From positions 112,627 to 176,626 of the forward strand of contig UCFC01000002.1 of the NCBI GenBank assembly GCA_900471515.1: DNA of 64,000 bases, written 5' to 3'. This stretch comes from Hyphomicrobiales bacterium. GTDB taxonomy: Bacteria > Pseudomonadota > Alphaproteobacteria > Rhizobiales > Rhizobiaceae. The notes beneath the pieces were generated by a model. That model was not told the DNA's origin. It ran no database searches and saw only the letters and a list, made by a program, of their open reading frames with translations. Below, one piece after another: positions 1-8,579 of this stretch. The position numbers and the translations under genes were made by a program. Each line of letters opens with the position of its first letter. The first letter of the stretch is position 1.

Positions 1-15
1 TTCTTAAGGAGAGGC

Positions 16-369
16 ATGAAGGACCAGGAACTGAATTTGGCAATCGGCCAGAGACTACGCTCCGTGCGCGCCGCCCGCGGCATCACCCAGAGCGAACTGG
101 CCGGGCATATCGGCGTCGCTTTTCAGCAGATCCAGAAATACGAGAATGGCACGAACCGCCTGTCCGTTGCGGTCATGCTGCGCTTATGCAGCTACATGAA
201 GGTGGACGCCGGCTGGTTCGTCAACGGTATCGAGATCGAAGCGGGGACGGGCGGCGAGGACGAGGCGGCCTATCTTGCCGCAGAAATCGGGCGGATATCC
301 GATGAGAAGATCCGGCGCAATCTGACGATGCTCATTCACTCCCTGACCGTCACCAACCTGGCCAATTGA
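16..369 (+). CDS. XRE-family helix-turn-helix transcriptional regulator
   Basis: This 117-residue protein is a small cytoplasmic DNA-binding regulator. Residues about 9-65 form a lambda-repressor-like HTH (LRSVRAARGITQSELAGHIG, then QIQKYENGTNRLS), the usual XRE arrangement. The C-terminal third is acidic and carries no recognised domain. An AAGGAG ribosome binding site sits six bases before the ATG, which fixes the start. The gene is convergent with ltrA, so its target cannot be read from the neighbours. Single-domain proteins of this kind are common in rhizobia; the regulatory role is a family assignment and the target is unknown. Confidence 0.9.
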   Translation: MKDQELNLAIGQRLRSVRAARGITQSELAGHIGVAFQQIQKYENGTNRLSVAVMLRLCSYMKVDAGWFVNGIEIEAGTGGEDEAAYLAAEIGRISDEKIRRNLTMLIHSLTVTNLAN

Positions 370-476
370 CAGGGCTCGCCGTCAACCGCCTGCCGACTGT
401 CGTCGAAAACAGATCGCAAGATCGGGCGAAAGGGCCGCGAGCGGCATTCTTCTTTCGGCAGCGCTCCGATGAAAGA

Positions 477-1661
477 TCACGCAACGACCGTCGTCCGCTG
501 GCGGAGAGCGACATATTCGATGACGGCCGTCACAAGCAGGCTTGCCGTCGCGCCGAGAGCGACAATGTCGTTGGAGACAAAGGGCACGAGGCCCGCGATC
601 GCGGCAAGCATCGCCAGCCCGGCGACATGGGAAAGCGGCAGATGCCGCGCCGCCGCCAGCTTCACCCATATGTTGCCCGCCAGGAACAGGGCCGGCCCGC
701 CAAGGATTGCCGAGGCGTATTTGAAGCTCGCCTCCTCCCTTGCATGCGACAACGCAAACTCCTCGCCGACCGCCGCCATGATGATGCCTGCGACGATCGG
801 CAGATGCCCGTAGGTGAAGAGGTTATGAGCTACGGCTTCCGGTTCCGTGGCATCTTCGGCTGCCTCTGCTGCCTCGGCCTGGCCATAGTGGAAATAGATC
901 CACCACATGCAGCCGGTGCTGAGAAAGGCGCTGCAAAAGACGATGAAGGTCATGTCGGCCGTCATGTGGGATACGGCATTGCGCCCACCCGTCAGAATGG
1001 TCTCTCCGAGGCAGATGATGACGAAGAGGGCGCAGCGCTCGGCCATGTGTTCGCCGGAAACGCTTAGCGTTTCCTTTGGCGCGCTGCCGATGCCGGGCAC
1101 GGGATATCGAAGCAGGGGAGCGGCATATTCGAAGGCGATCGCCAGTCCCCATAAGACAAGCCGCCATTCGAACTGCGCAAGGGCTCCGGCAATCCAGAGG
1201 CATCCCGCCGCCGCCGACCAGGCGGTCACGCGCAGGAACGTCTCCGCCGACTGCCGGTCCTGCGGGAAGAATGCCCAGGCGGTGAAGGCCGACCGCCCGG
1301 TCTGTATCAGCACGTAGATTGCAGCGAAGGGGAGCGCGTGTTCGCCAAATGCCTCGGGCAGCGCGATTGCCAGCAGGATGCCGGCAAGCATCAGCGCAAA
1401 CAGCAGAAAGCGGACGGGCTCACGGTCCGTGTCGAGGAGGTTTGTAACCCATGTCGTGTTGATCCAGAGCCACCAGACGGCCAGAACCAGGAGGGCGGCC
1501 TCACCAATCGTCGCGGAGGTAAAGTCGGCGGCAAGCGTATGAGAGAGCTGGATCAGGCCGAACACAAAGACGAGGTCGAAGAAGAGTTCGGGAAAGCTCG
1601 CCCGCGATCTGCTCGCGTCCCGCTTTCGGATCCATTGCCTCCTGTCATCCCCCTGCTCCAT
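477..1661 (-). CDS. ltrA: Low temperature requirement A (LtrA) family membrane protein
   Basis: This is a 394-residue polytopic inner-membrane protein of the LtrA family. The family signature near the N-terminus is clear (SFPELFFDLVFVFGLIQLSHTL, abbreviated here to FFDLVFVF), followed by a series of hydrophobic segments up to the C-terminus. LtrA was named from a Listeria cold-growth mutant; the molecular function of the family is not established. A GTG lies two codons upstream, but GAGAGG spaced five bases from the ATG at 1661 favours the ATG. It stands alone and is convergent with the XRE gene. Confidence 0.85.
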   Translation of the reverse strand: MEQGDDRRQWIRKRDASRSRASFPELFFDLVFVFGLIQLSHTLAADFTSATIGEAALLVLAVWWLWINTTWVTNLLDTDREPVRFLLFALMLAGILLAIALPEAFGEHALPFAAIYVLIQTGRSAFTAWAFFPQDRQSAETFLRVTAWSAAAGCLWIAGALAQFEWRLVLWGLAIAFEYAAPLLRYPVPGIGSAPKETLSVSGEHMAERCALFVIICLGETILTGGRNAVSHMTADMTFIVFCSAFLSTGCMWWIYFHYGQAEAAEAAEDATEPEAVAHNLFTYGHLPIVAGIIMAAVGEEFALSHAREEASFKYASAILGGPALFLAGNIWVKLAAARHLPLSHVAGLAMLAAIAGLVPFVSNDIVALGATASLLVTAVIEYVALRQRTTVVA

Positions 1662-1771
1662 TGCCACCTCTCAAGGATCCGCATAGCCGGCGCGGGCCGT
1701 TCCAACTTGCCGAGGTCATCTGCAAAATCCTCGATGAAGCCATGCACTGAAAGCTAGTGCGGAACGAATGA

Positions 1772-1930
1772 TTGGCGAGAGCCACCTCATGGCTTGCCGA
1801 GGGCAAGTCGAACGAGGAGATCGCAACAAATCTCGGTGTGGGGATGGGCACTACGAAAGCCCATAGGAAGGCAATCTATGAAAGGATCGGCTCTGACGGA
1901 CGCGTTGCCGCCCCCGTCATCGCCCATTCG
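1772..1930 (+). pseudogene. Remnant of a LuxR-type HTH (response-regulator C-terminus)
   Basis: Read from a TTG at 1772, this short frame gives WLAEGKSNEEIATNLGVG followed by TTKAHRKAIYERIG. This is the scaffold of a LuxR/FixJ C-terminal helix-turn-helix (LAEGKSNxEIAxxLG...T...H). A stop lies directly upstream, there is no receiver domain, and after the HTH the frame runs into low-complexity residues without a domain. It is most likely the 3' end of a decayed regulator gene. A very short HTH-only protein is possible, but I see no ribosome binding site. Confidence 0.55.
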
Positions 1931-1959
1931 ACACCGCCGTTTGCGACATTGCCGCCGTC

Positions 1960-2901
1960 TCAGGCGGCGTTCGGGTAGCGGGCCGCGTACCAGGCCTTGA
2001 ACAGGCGGTACTGGTTTTCGAGGTGACGGCGCTGCGAGTCGCTCAGCCTGTCGGTCTCGTTGAAATGCAGCGTGTATTCCTTCTCGCCGTTCAGCACCAT
2101 CAGATACTTGTAGTGCAGGACGAGGTCCGGGCCTTCGTCATAGGTGGACAGGACCATCAGCGCCTCTTCGAGCTCGCGGGCGGCACTGCGGGCGGCGGCA
2201 TCGCCCTTGGCTGCCTTTTCGCAGAGCGAGACGAGATGCAGCACTTCCTTCGGCAGCGCGTTGCCGATGCCGGTGATGGCGCCGCCGGCACCGCAATTGA
2301 CGAAGCCGTGATAGACGCCGGTATCGACGCCGACCATCAGCGTCAGCGCATCATCACCCGACGTGATGTTTTCGGCCGCATAGGTCATGTCGCTCTTGCC
2401 GCCGAATTCCTTGAAACCGACGAGGTTCGAAAAGCGCGAGCGCAGGTCGAAGAACAGGTCGGCGCGCGTCGCAAAGCCGTAATAGGGGCTGTTGTAGATG
2501 ACGGCCGGAAGGCCCTTGGCAGCTTCGAGAATCGCCGAAAAATGATCCCGCTGGGCCGAAACGGACGAGCCGCGCGACAGCACGCGCGGAATGACCATCA
2601 GCCCCTTGGCGCCGACGGCCGCCGCATGGGCGGCATGGGCAACAGCCGACTTGGTATTGACGGCGCCGGTACCGACGATGACGGGCACGCCCGCCTCGAC
2701 GAGGCGCCTGACGCCCTGCTGGCGCTGCTCGTCCGTCAGCAGCGGCCAGTCGCCCATCGAACCGCAATAGACGACGGCGGACATGCCGAGGTCGACCAAT
2801 TCCCTGCCCTTGCGGGCAAGCGCATCGAAATCAGGGGTACGGTCATCCTTGCACGGCGTCATCAGCGCCGGGATGCAGCCTTGGAATACGGAACCAGTCA
2901 T
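1960..2901 (-). CDS. Dihydrodipicolinate synthase / N-acetylneuraminate lyase family aldolase or dehydratase
   Basis: This is a 313-residue class I aldolase-fold enzyme. The Schiff-base lysine is in VGFKEFGG (K164) and the partner tyrosine in IYNSPYYG (Y136), with the 28-residue spacing seen in DHDPS. The GTTGE motif of true DapA is GSMGD here, so lysine synthesis is unlikely; a 2-keto-3-deoxy-aldonate aldolase/dehydratase or an amino-acid deaminase of this family is more plausible. The frame opens 27 codons earlier, but those codons cover a 16-bp palindromic operator, and GAGAGA before 2901 supports the internal ATG. The GntR gene just upstream is the likely regulator. The substrate cannot be told from sequence. 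Confidence 0.82.
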   Translation of the reverse strand: MTGSVFQGCIPALMTPCKDDRTPDFDALARKGRELVDLGMSAVVYCGSMGDWPLLTDEQRQQGVRRLVEAGVPVIVGTGAVNTKSAVAHAAHAAAVGAKGLMVIPRVLSRGSSVSAQRDHFSAILEAAKGLPAVIYNSPYYGFATRADLFFDLRSRFSNLVGFKEFGGKSDMTYAAENITSGDDALTLMVGVDTGVYHGFVNCGAGGAITGIGNALPKEVLHLVSLCEKAAKGDAAARSAARELEEALMVLSTYDEGPDLVLHYKYLMVLNGEKEYTLHFNETDRLSDSQRRHLENQYRLFKAWYAARYPNAA

Positions 2902-2969
2902 CGCCAATCTCTCGCTCTCTGGAAATGCCCCGATTGCGGGGTTGATGAGGCATTTAACACCTTGCCGAC

Positions 2970-2985
2970 TTCTTGTCGACAAGAA
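2970..2985. promoter_or_regulatory. 16-bp perfect palindrome, candidate GntR operator
   Basis: TTCTTGTCGACAAGAA is a perfect inverted repeat. It lies 69 bp upstream of the aldolase-family start at 2901 and 48 bp beyond the end of the upstream gntR gene on the same strand. The centre TTGTCGACAA resembles operators of FCD-domain GntR regulators. The inference is that the adjacent regulator binds here to control the aldolase gene. Confidence 0.7.
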
Positions 2986-3032
2986 AAATACAGAAAGCGG
3001 TTTCCGTTGGCGGCGCGGAGCGGCTGGCCCGA

Positions 3033-3737
3033 CTACAAGACCAGCCCGGCATTGTGGCGGGAATCGGCGGTGATATAGGAGCGGATCTGCCGGACGATCT
3101 GATCGGCATGCGCGGAGGCGAGGCTGTCGGCGAGGACCACGTCGCGATGGATGATGGCCTGGATCATCTCCTCATGCTCACCGACATACTGGCGCGGCAG
3201 GATATCGTTGAAGGAGGAATAATAGAGCCTGAGAATACGGCGGCCTTCATCGAGAAGCCGGGTGAAAAGCTCGACATAATAGCGGTTGCGGCCGGCCCGG
3301 GCGATGGCGATATGGAAATCGCGATTGGTCGATATCATGCCGAGTACATCGCGCTCGGCAACAGCGGCTTCGAAAGCCTTCTGCTCGACACGGATGGCGG
3401 CGATATCGCCCTCGGCATGGTTGGCCGCGGCAAGCCGGGTCGTGACGCGATACATCAGCGTCAGCGCATCGAAGAACTCCGGCAGGCCGAGGAAATCGAT
3501 ATTCGAGACGATCGTCGCGCGGTTCGTCAGCGTGGTAATCAGCCCCTCGGCGGCAAGCCTTACCAGCGCTTCGCGGATCGGCGTGCGTGACAGCGCGAAA
3601 CGATCGGACAGCTGCTGCTCGTCGATCGGGCTGCCCGGCGGCAGTTTCAGCTCGATGATTTCGTTTCGAAGCGTCTCGTAGACCGTCGATACGCCGGAAC
3701 CGCGCCGGTGCGTTTGCAGTTTTTCGGTCTCGTCCAC
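3033..3737 (-). CDS. GntR-family regulator with FCD ligand-binding domain
   Basis: This is a 234-residue repressor-type regulator. Residues about 15-80 form a GntR winged helix (TVYETLRNEIIELKLPPGSP, DEQQLSDRFALSRTPIREAL, then the LAAEGLI wing), and residues about 90-215 form an all-helical FCD domain with the usual conserved histidines (FHIAIA, EHEEMIQAI). The start codon is GTG with GAAAGGA upstream; no in-frame ATG fits. It ends shortly before the 16-bp palindrome and the DHDPS-family gene on the same strand, so it probably senses an intermediate of that enzyme's pathway. The ligand is unknown. Confidence 0.88.
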   Translation of the reverse strand: MDETEKLQTHRRGSGVSTVYETLRNEIIELKLPPGSPIDEQQLSDRFALSRTPIREALVRLAAEGLITTLTNRATIVSNIDFLGLPEFFDALTLMYRVTTRLAAANHAEGDIAAIRVEQKAFEAAVAERDVLGMISTNRDFHIAIARAGRNRYYVELFTRLLDEGRRILRLYYSSFNDILPRQYVGEHEEMIQAIIHRDVVLADSLASAHADQIVRQIRSYITADSRHNAGLVL

Positions 3738-3875
3738 GCGCCCATCGTCCTTTCAAGCAGCCGAGTTCACGCTCAGTCTACTAGCGAATCCACGGGTGGA
3801 CTTCAAACTGAATATACTTTCTGTCGGCACGCCGAATTCTGAATGTTCTCTTCGCCGTTGCCGGAAAATCAGCGC

Positions 3876-4649
3876 CTATTCCTGCCTGCCCGGCTTGCCG
3901 ACGCGCAGCGCGTCGCTCAATTCCATGCGGGCCGTACCGATCAGCTGCTCCATCGCGAAACGCGCCGCATCGGGCCGGCGCATGCGGATCGCATCCAGCA
4001 CATCCTGATGCCGGGCGATCGCATAGTCATGGCTCTGGCTTGCCCGGTTTGTCAGGCGGAAGCTGGCAAGCAGGGCGGCGCGGATGGCGGTGGCGAACTG
4101 GCGGAAAACCCAGTTGCCGCTGGCATTGATGATGGCGGTGTGGAATTCGAGATCGGCCTGGCTCCAGGCCTCGTTGTCGCGGGCATTGGCCGCCACCATG
4201 TCCTCGAAGGCTTCGGCGATCTGGGCGAGCTGTTTTGCCGTGGCATTCGCCGCAGCCTGAGCGGCAGCGGCCGGCTCGAGGAGCTGGCGGGCGTCGAGCA
4301 GCGAATCGTAGAAGCTGCGGTCGTCGCTGAATTCCAGCGTCGCATCGAGGACGAGCGGATCGAGATAGTTCCAGTTCTCGCGCGGCAGCACACTGGTGCC
4401 GGCGCGGGTACGCGAGCGCACCATGCCGAGGGCCGAGAGATATTGCATGGCTTCGCGCAGACTGGTGCGGCTGACGCCATAGACTTCGGAAAGCTCCGCC
4501 TCGTTCGGCAGCAGCGATCCCTCGGCGATGTCGCCGGAGACAATCTGGCCGATGAGCTTCTTCAAAAGCTCCTCACGCACGGTGCGCCGCCCCTGTTCGG
4601 GCTTTGTCACCGCGCTCCCCGTTCGCAGAAGTCCCGATCGCGTGCTCAT
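3876..4649 (-). CDS. GntR/FadR-family regulator of the adjacent AraFGH-type operon (inferred)
   Basis: This 257-residue regulator has a GntR winged helix at about residues 25-90 (LLKKLIGQIVSGDIAEGSLLP, LSEVYGVSRTSLREAM) and a C-terminal FCD domain (LEFHTAIINASGN; RHQDVLDAI). It resembles DgoR-type sugar-acid regulators. The frame extends 31 codons further upstream, but the ATG at 4649 with GGGGGA before it fits the family length. It follows araF-araG-araH on the same strand 105 bp downstream of araH, and the araF promoter carries a FadR-like site, so this is the most likely regulator of that transporter. The inducer is not known. Confidence 0.85.
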   Translation of the reverse strand: MSTRSGLLRTGSAVTKPEQGRRTVREELLKKLIGQIVSGDIAEGSLLPNEAELSEVYGVSRTSLREAMQYLSALGMVRSRTRAGTSVLPRENWNYLDPLVLDATLEFSDDRSFYDSLLDARQLLEPAAAAQAAANATAKQLAQIAEAFEDMVAANARDNEAWSQADLEFHTAIINASGNWVFRQFATAIRAALLASFRLTNRASQSHDYAIARHQDVLDAIRMRRPDAARFAMEQLIGTARMELSDALRVGKPGRQE

Positions 4650-4754
4650 TGCATCCCCCGTACTGCTCGCCTCGCCGTCACCATGAGCAGCGCCATGCTT
4701 TCTCATCAATGGACAACAGCAGACCCGGCTGGCTTCTCCCAAGAAATCTCATCG

Positions 4755-5711
4755 TCACGCGCGGCTGCCGCGTCCGGCGGCCGACGAACGCATATTGTCG
4801 AGCAGGACGGCGATCAGAAGAATAAGACCGCGCACCACATATTGATAGAAGGCCTGGATGTTGAGCAGGTTCATGACGTTTTCGGCAATGCCCATGATCA
4901 GCACGCCGACGATCACGCCCGTCATCGCCGCCCGGCCGCCGGCAAGCGAGACGCCGCCAAGCACGCAGGCCGAGATGACGGAAAGCTCGAGGCCGGTCGC
5001 CGCGTTCGGCTGGCCGGATGTGATGCGTGAAGCCAGCAGGATACCGGCAATCGCGCAGACGAGGCCCTGCAGCGCGAAGATCCAGATGCGCATGGTGACG
5101 ACATTGACGCCGGCAAGGCGCGAGGCCTCCGGATTGCCGCCGATCGCCAGCGTGTTCTTGCCGAAGACGGTGCGGTTCAGCACGAAGCCGAAGACGATGA
5201 AGAGCAGGATCATGATCCAGATCGGCGTCGGCACCGTCAGGAAGCGCGACAGCGCCAGCTGATAGAAGGCCGGATCGTTGATGCCGACGGCGCGGCCGTC
5301 GGAAGCGATCAGCGCCAGGCCGCGGACAATCTGCATGGTCGCCAGCGTCGTGATCAGCGCATTGATGCGGAAGCGGGCGATGACCACGCCGTTGACGACG
5401 CCGACGATGCTGCCGCAGATCAAAGCGGCGAGCAGGCCGAGCGGAATGGAGCCGGTCGAGTTCGATACCATGACGGCGATCATGCCGGAGAAAGCGACGG
5501 TCGAACCGACCGACAGGTCGAAGTCGCGCGAGGCGAGGCAGAACATCATCGTGCAGGCGACGATGCCGATCGTCACCACCGACTGCAGGAGGCCCAGCAT
5601 GTTGCGTTCGGTCAGGAAGCTCGGCACGGTCAGCGAGACGATCACGAAGGCGATCGCGAAGATCACCACCAGACCCTGTTCGCCGAGAAGGATTTTTTTC
5701 AACGCGTTCAT
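4755..5711 (-). CDS. araH: Sugar ABC transporter permease, AraH/RbsC type
   Basis: This is a 318-residue inner-membrane permease of the CUT2 (ribose/arabinose) class, with about ten hydrophobic segments. It forms the channel for sugar delivered by the AraF-like binding protein and powered by the AraG-like ATPase. Family landmarks are the DLSVGS motif after the third segment and the GRAAMTGVIVG and LNIQAFYQYVVRGLIL stretches near the C-terminus. The frame is open 40 codons earlier, inside araG; the ATG at 5711 has AGGAAGAG before it and leaves 17 bp to the araG stop. Third gene of the araF-araG-araH unit. The substrate is inferred from AraF. Confidence 0.88.
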   Translation of the reverse strand: MNALKKILLGEQGLVVIFAIAFVIVSLTVPSFLTERNMLGLLQSVVTIGIVACTMMFCLASRDFDLSVGSTVAFSGMIAVMVSNSTGSIPLGLLAALICGSIVGVVNGVVIARFRINALITTLATMQIVRGLALIASDGRAVGINDPAFYQLALSRFLTVPTPIWIMILLFIVFGFVLNRTVFGKNTLAIGGNPEASRLAGVNVVTMRIWIFALQGLVCAIAGILLASRITSGQPNAATGLELSVISACVLGGVSLAGGRAAMTGVIVGVLIMGIAENVMNLLNIQAFYQYVVRGLILLIAVLLDNMRSSAAGRGSRA

Positions 5712-5728
5712 GACTGCTCTTCCTGAAA

Positions 5729-7237
5729 TTAGATTGTGCCGGCGGCGTTCTTGTCGGGCAGAGCCGCGGTCAGAATGCTGCGTTCGTCGAAATCGGCGCG
5801 CGCCACATTGGCGACAACGCGGCCCTGGCACATGACCATGATGCGATCGGAAATGCCCATGACCTCGGGCAGCTCGCTGGAAATGACGACGATCGCCATG
5901 CCGCCGGCGGCAAGTTCGTAGAGGATTTCATAGATTTCCGACTTGGCGCCGACATCGATGCCGCGCGTCGGCTCGTCGATGACGAGCACCTTGACGCCCT
6001 GTTCCGACAGCCAGCGGCCGAGAATGACCTTCTGCTGGTTGCCGCCCGAGAGATTGATGATGTCCTGCTTGCGCGAAGGCGTGCGGACCCGCAGCTTGGC
6101 GATGAACTGGTCGGCGACCGAGGCTTCCTTCTTCGGGTTCAACACGCCGAAGGGCGAGAAGTGGCGGCGCGAGGAGATGGCGATATTCTCCTCGATCGAC
6201 CGGCCCTGGATAATGCCGTCAAACTTGCGGTCCTCCGGGCAGAGCACCATGCCGGCACCGATCGCCGCCTTCGGATTGTTGGGCGAAACGGCCACGCCAT
6301 CGATCGCAACGCTGCCCTGATGGCGCTGATCGGCGCCGTAGAGCAGCCGCGCCATTTCGCTTCGCCCGGCCCCGATCAGGCCGAAGAAGCCGAGAATCTC
6401 ACCCTTGCGGACCGAGAAGCTGATGGGGGTGCGAAGCTTCGAACCCGAGAGGTTCTTGACCTCGAGACGCACCTCGCCGAGCGGGCGCGGGCGCCAGCCC
6501 CAGATATTGCTGATCTCGCGCCCGACCATTTCCGCGATGATCTGCTCGCGCGTCGTCTCGGCGACTTTTGGATGATGGGCGGCAAGCCTGCCGTCGCGCA
6601 GCACCGTCAGGCTGTCGCAGAGACGGAAGATCTCGTCGAGGCGATGCGAGACATAGAGGATGACGGTGCCCTTGGCCTTGAGCTTGCCGATCAGCGAAAA
6701 GAGGATTTCGCTTTCACGCGATGATAGCGAGGAGGTCGGCTCGTCAAGCGCGATGACGCGCGCATCGAGCATGACGGCCTTGGCGATCTCCACCATCTGG
6801 CGGGCGCCGATCGACAAAGACGATACTTTTGCGGAAGGGTCGACGTCGATGCCGATGTCGTCCAGCCTGGCGCGCACCGTCTCGATCAGCACCTTGCCGT
6901 CGATGATGCCGGCCTTGCCGGGAAAACGGCCGAGCCAGAGGTTCTCGGCAACTGTCAGTTCCGGAACGAGCTGCAGTTCCTGATGGATGACGATGACGCC
7001 GGCATGGAAGGCATCGCGGACGGAGCTGTATTTCTGCTCGACGCCATCGATGAGAATGCTGCCTTCATCGGCGGACTGGTCGCCCGAGAGCACGCGGATC
7101 AGGGTGGACTTGCCGGCGCCGTTTTCGCCCATCAGCCCGTGCACGGCGCCTTTTTCAACGCCGAAGGAGACGTTGGACAGCGCCTGAACGCCCGGATAGC
7201 CCTTGGAAATGGAATTGAATTCGAGGAAAGCCATCAT
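5729..7237 (-). CDS. araG: Sugar ABC transporter ATP-binding protein, AraG type (two NBDs)
   Basis: This 502-residue cytoplasmic ATPase has two nucleotide-binding domains in one chain, as CUT2 sugar transporters do, and matches the length of E. coli AraG. NBD1 has Walker A GENGAGKST at about residues 38-46 and Walker B VIALDEPTSSL. NBD2 has the usual degenerate Walker A (GLIGAGRSE) and an intact LSGGNQQKV signature with VLVIDEPTRGID. It lies between araF and araH on the same strand. Separation from araF by a strong stem-loop suggests it is made at a lower level than the binding protein. Confidence 0.92.
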   Translation of the reverse strand: MMAFLEFNSISKGYPGVQALSNVSFGVEKGAVHGLMGENGAGKSTLIRVLSGDQSADEGSILIDGVEQKYSSVRDAFHAGVIVIHQELQLVPELTVAENLWLGRFPGKAGIIDGKVLIETVRARLDDIGIDVDPSAKVSSLSIGARQMVEIAKAVMLDARVIALDEPTSSLSSRESEILFSLIGKLKAKGTVILYVSHRLDEIFRLCDSLTVLRDGRLAAHHPKVAETTREQIIAEMVGREISNIWGWRPRPLGEVRLEVKNLSGSKLRTPISFSVRKGEILGFFGLIGAGRSEMARLLYGADQRHQGSVAIDGVAVSPNNPKAAIGAGMVLCPEDRKFDGIIQGRSIEENIAISSRRHFSPFGVLNPKKEASVADQFIAKLRVRTPSRKQDIINLSGGNQQKVILGRWLSEQGVKVLVIDEPTRGIDVGAKSEIYEILYELAAGGMAIVVISSELPEVMGISDRIMVMCQGRVVANVARADFDERSILTAALPDKNAAGTI

Positions 7238-7255
7238 CGCTCCGTCGAGAATATG

Positions 7256-7280
7256 CCCGGCGGCGGGACATGCCGCCGGG
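7256..7280 (-). promoter_or_regulatory. Stem-loop between araF and araG
   Basis: CCCGGCGGC (7256-7264) pairs perfectly with GCCGCCGGG (7272-7280) around a 7-base loop. It lies between the araF stop and the araG start with no T tract. A structure here typically protects the binding-protein transcript or lowers readthrough, so that binding protein exceeds membrane components. The role is inferred from position. Confidence 0.6.
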
Positions 7281-7303
7281 ATGAAATCATCATCAGGGGA
7301 TGA

Positions 7304-8287
7304 TTATTCGATGCCGAGGTCCTTGCGAACCTTTTCATAGTCGCCGCGTAGCGCAAGCGAACCCGAGGTCAGCGTGACCTTGGCCGGCTCCTTGCCGTTG
7401 GCGATCCAGTCATACATGTCGAGGGCGGTTTCGTAGCCGTGACGCTTCGGCGAGATGATGACCGTGCCGAAGAAGCCGGTCGCGGATGGCTTCTTGAACT
7501 CGTTGATCGCCGATTCCGCGCCACCGATGCCGACGCCGATCATGTTGTCGGCGGCAATGCCGACCGATTCCGATGCACGCACGGCGCCGAGTACGGCTTC
7601 GTCGTTGAGGCCGAAGGCGACCCAGTATTTGACGTCGGCATGCTTGTTGAGAACGGTGGTCGCGGCATTCAGCGCTGCTTCCGTGTCGGTCTTGGCCTGC
7701 GGGGCGTCATAGATGTTCTCGGCCGGGAAACCGGCAGCCTTCAGAACCGAAATCGCGCCTTCGACACGATCGACGGCAGTCGGCAGCTGGTCGTAGGAGA
7801 CGCGGATCGCGCCGACATACTTCATGTCCCAGCCGCGCTTCTTCATTTCGTCGACGATCGCCTGACCGACGCCCTCGCCGATCTTGGTGGCGGAAATGCC
7901 CATATGCGGGACGTCTTCCAGCGGCTTGCCGTCGGCGCCGACCAGGCGGTCGTCGACCGTCATCAGCTTCAACTGGTTGGCGGCAGCCTTGGCGACGATA
8001 CCGGGGCCGAGCTTGACGTCAGGCGTGCAGATGATGAAGCCTTGGGCGCCCTGCGCACCGAGATTGTCGATCGCCGACTGGACCTTCTCGCCGTCTTCGG
8101 CGCCGATCTTGACGACGGTGAAGCCTTTCTCCTTGGCGGCCTGGTCGGCGAATTTCCATTCATCCTGGAACCACGGCTCTTCCGGCTGCTTCACGATGAA
8201 ACCGATCTTGACATCCTCCGCCAGAACGGAACCGGCGGCCAGAACGGCAAAGGCACCGGCGAGGACGGCTGCTTTGAAGAAGCGCAT
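7304..8287 (-). CDS. araF: Periplasmic L-arabinose-type sugar-binding protein (AraF-like)
   Basis: This is a 327-residue secreted binding protein with a clear Sec signal peptide (about residues 1-23, ending VLAEDV). The mature N-terminus reads FIVKQPEEPWFQ followed by EWKFADQA, and further blocks (GFIICTPDVKLG, VDDRLV, ATKIGEGVGQ, MKKRGWD, GLNDEAVLG) match E. coli AraF closely from memory. L-arabinose is therefore the best guess; D-galactose or L-fucose are possible because AraF relatives bind them. First gene of the minus-strand operon, with its own promoter in the gap shared with the divergent epimerase gene. Confidence 0.9.
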   Translation of the reverse strand: MRFFKAAVLAGAFAVLAAGSVLAEDVKIGFIVKQPEEPWFQDEWKFADQAAKEKGFTVVKIGAEDGEKVQSAIDNLGAQGAQGFIICTPDVKLGPGIVAKAAANQLKLMTVDDRLVGADGKPLEDVPHMGISATKIGEGVGQAIVDEMKKRGWDMKYVGAIRVSYDQLPTAVDRVEGAISVLKAAGFPAENIYDAPQAKTDTEAALNAATTVLNKHADVKYWVAFGLNDEAVLGAVRASESVGIAADNMIGVGIGGAESAINEFKKPSATGFFGTVIISPKRHGYETALDMYDWIANGKEPAKVTLTSGSLALRGDYEKVRKDLGIE

Positions 8288-8336
8288 AATCTCTCTCCCT
8301 TAAATCTCGATCTGCCGCTCACTCGGCAGCGACTAC

Positions 8337-8365
8337 TGAATAGGAACAAACATCATACCAGTCAA
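8337..8365 (-). promoter_or_regulatory. araF promoter with FadR-like operator in the spacer
   Basis: On the minus strand TTGACT (8360-8365), a 17-base spacer and TATTCA (8337-8342) form a sigma70-type promoter about 50 bp before araF. The spacer begins GGTATGATGT, so TGGTATGATGT (8350-8360) fits the FadR-subfamily pattern TNGTNNNANNA. A second half, GTATGAT at 8373-8379, is the inverse of ATCATAC at 8352-8358. The same core recurs at three promoters of the D-apiose and CUT1 loci. Confidence 0.6.
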
Positions 8366-8501
8366 TATTTGTGTATGATTATTTCCGCGATTATGCCGAT
8401 GGAAAGCCGGCTAAAGCCGTCCTGTTGACCACAACACCTAGGAAAAGTGGATGAAACACAGCGCAAACCATCCAGGAAGCGTGAAATAAATCCTATATAT
8501 A

Positions 8502-8529
8502 TTGACATTCAGCCGGCCGATAATAACTG
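8502..8529 (+). promoter_or_regulatory. Possible promoter of the aldose 1-epimerase gene
   Basis: TTGACA (8502-8507) is followed after 16 bases by TAACTG (8524-8529), about 50 bp before the epimerase ATG. The -10 element is weak, so this is a tentative call based on the perfect -35 and the position. Confidence 0.3.
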
Positions 8530-8579
8530 TGCCGCCACAGTCCGGATCAGCCTAGATCGCGTGGAGAAGGCATCACGTC

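Noticed and set aside
1960..2901. Housekeeping dapA (lysine synthesis)
   Set aside because: The GTTGE motif is GSMGD, and the gene is in a catabolic GntR-controlled setting.
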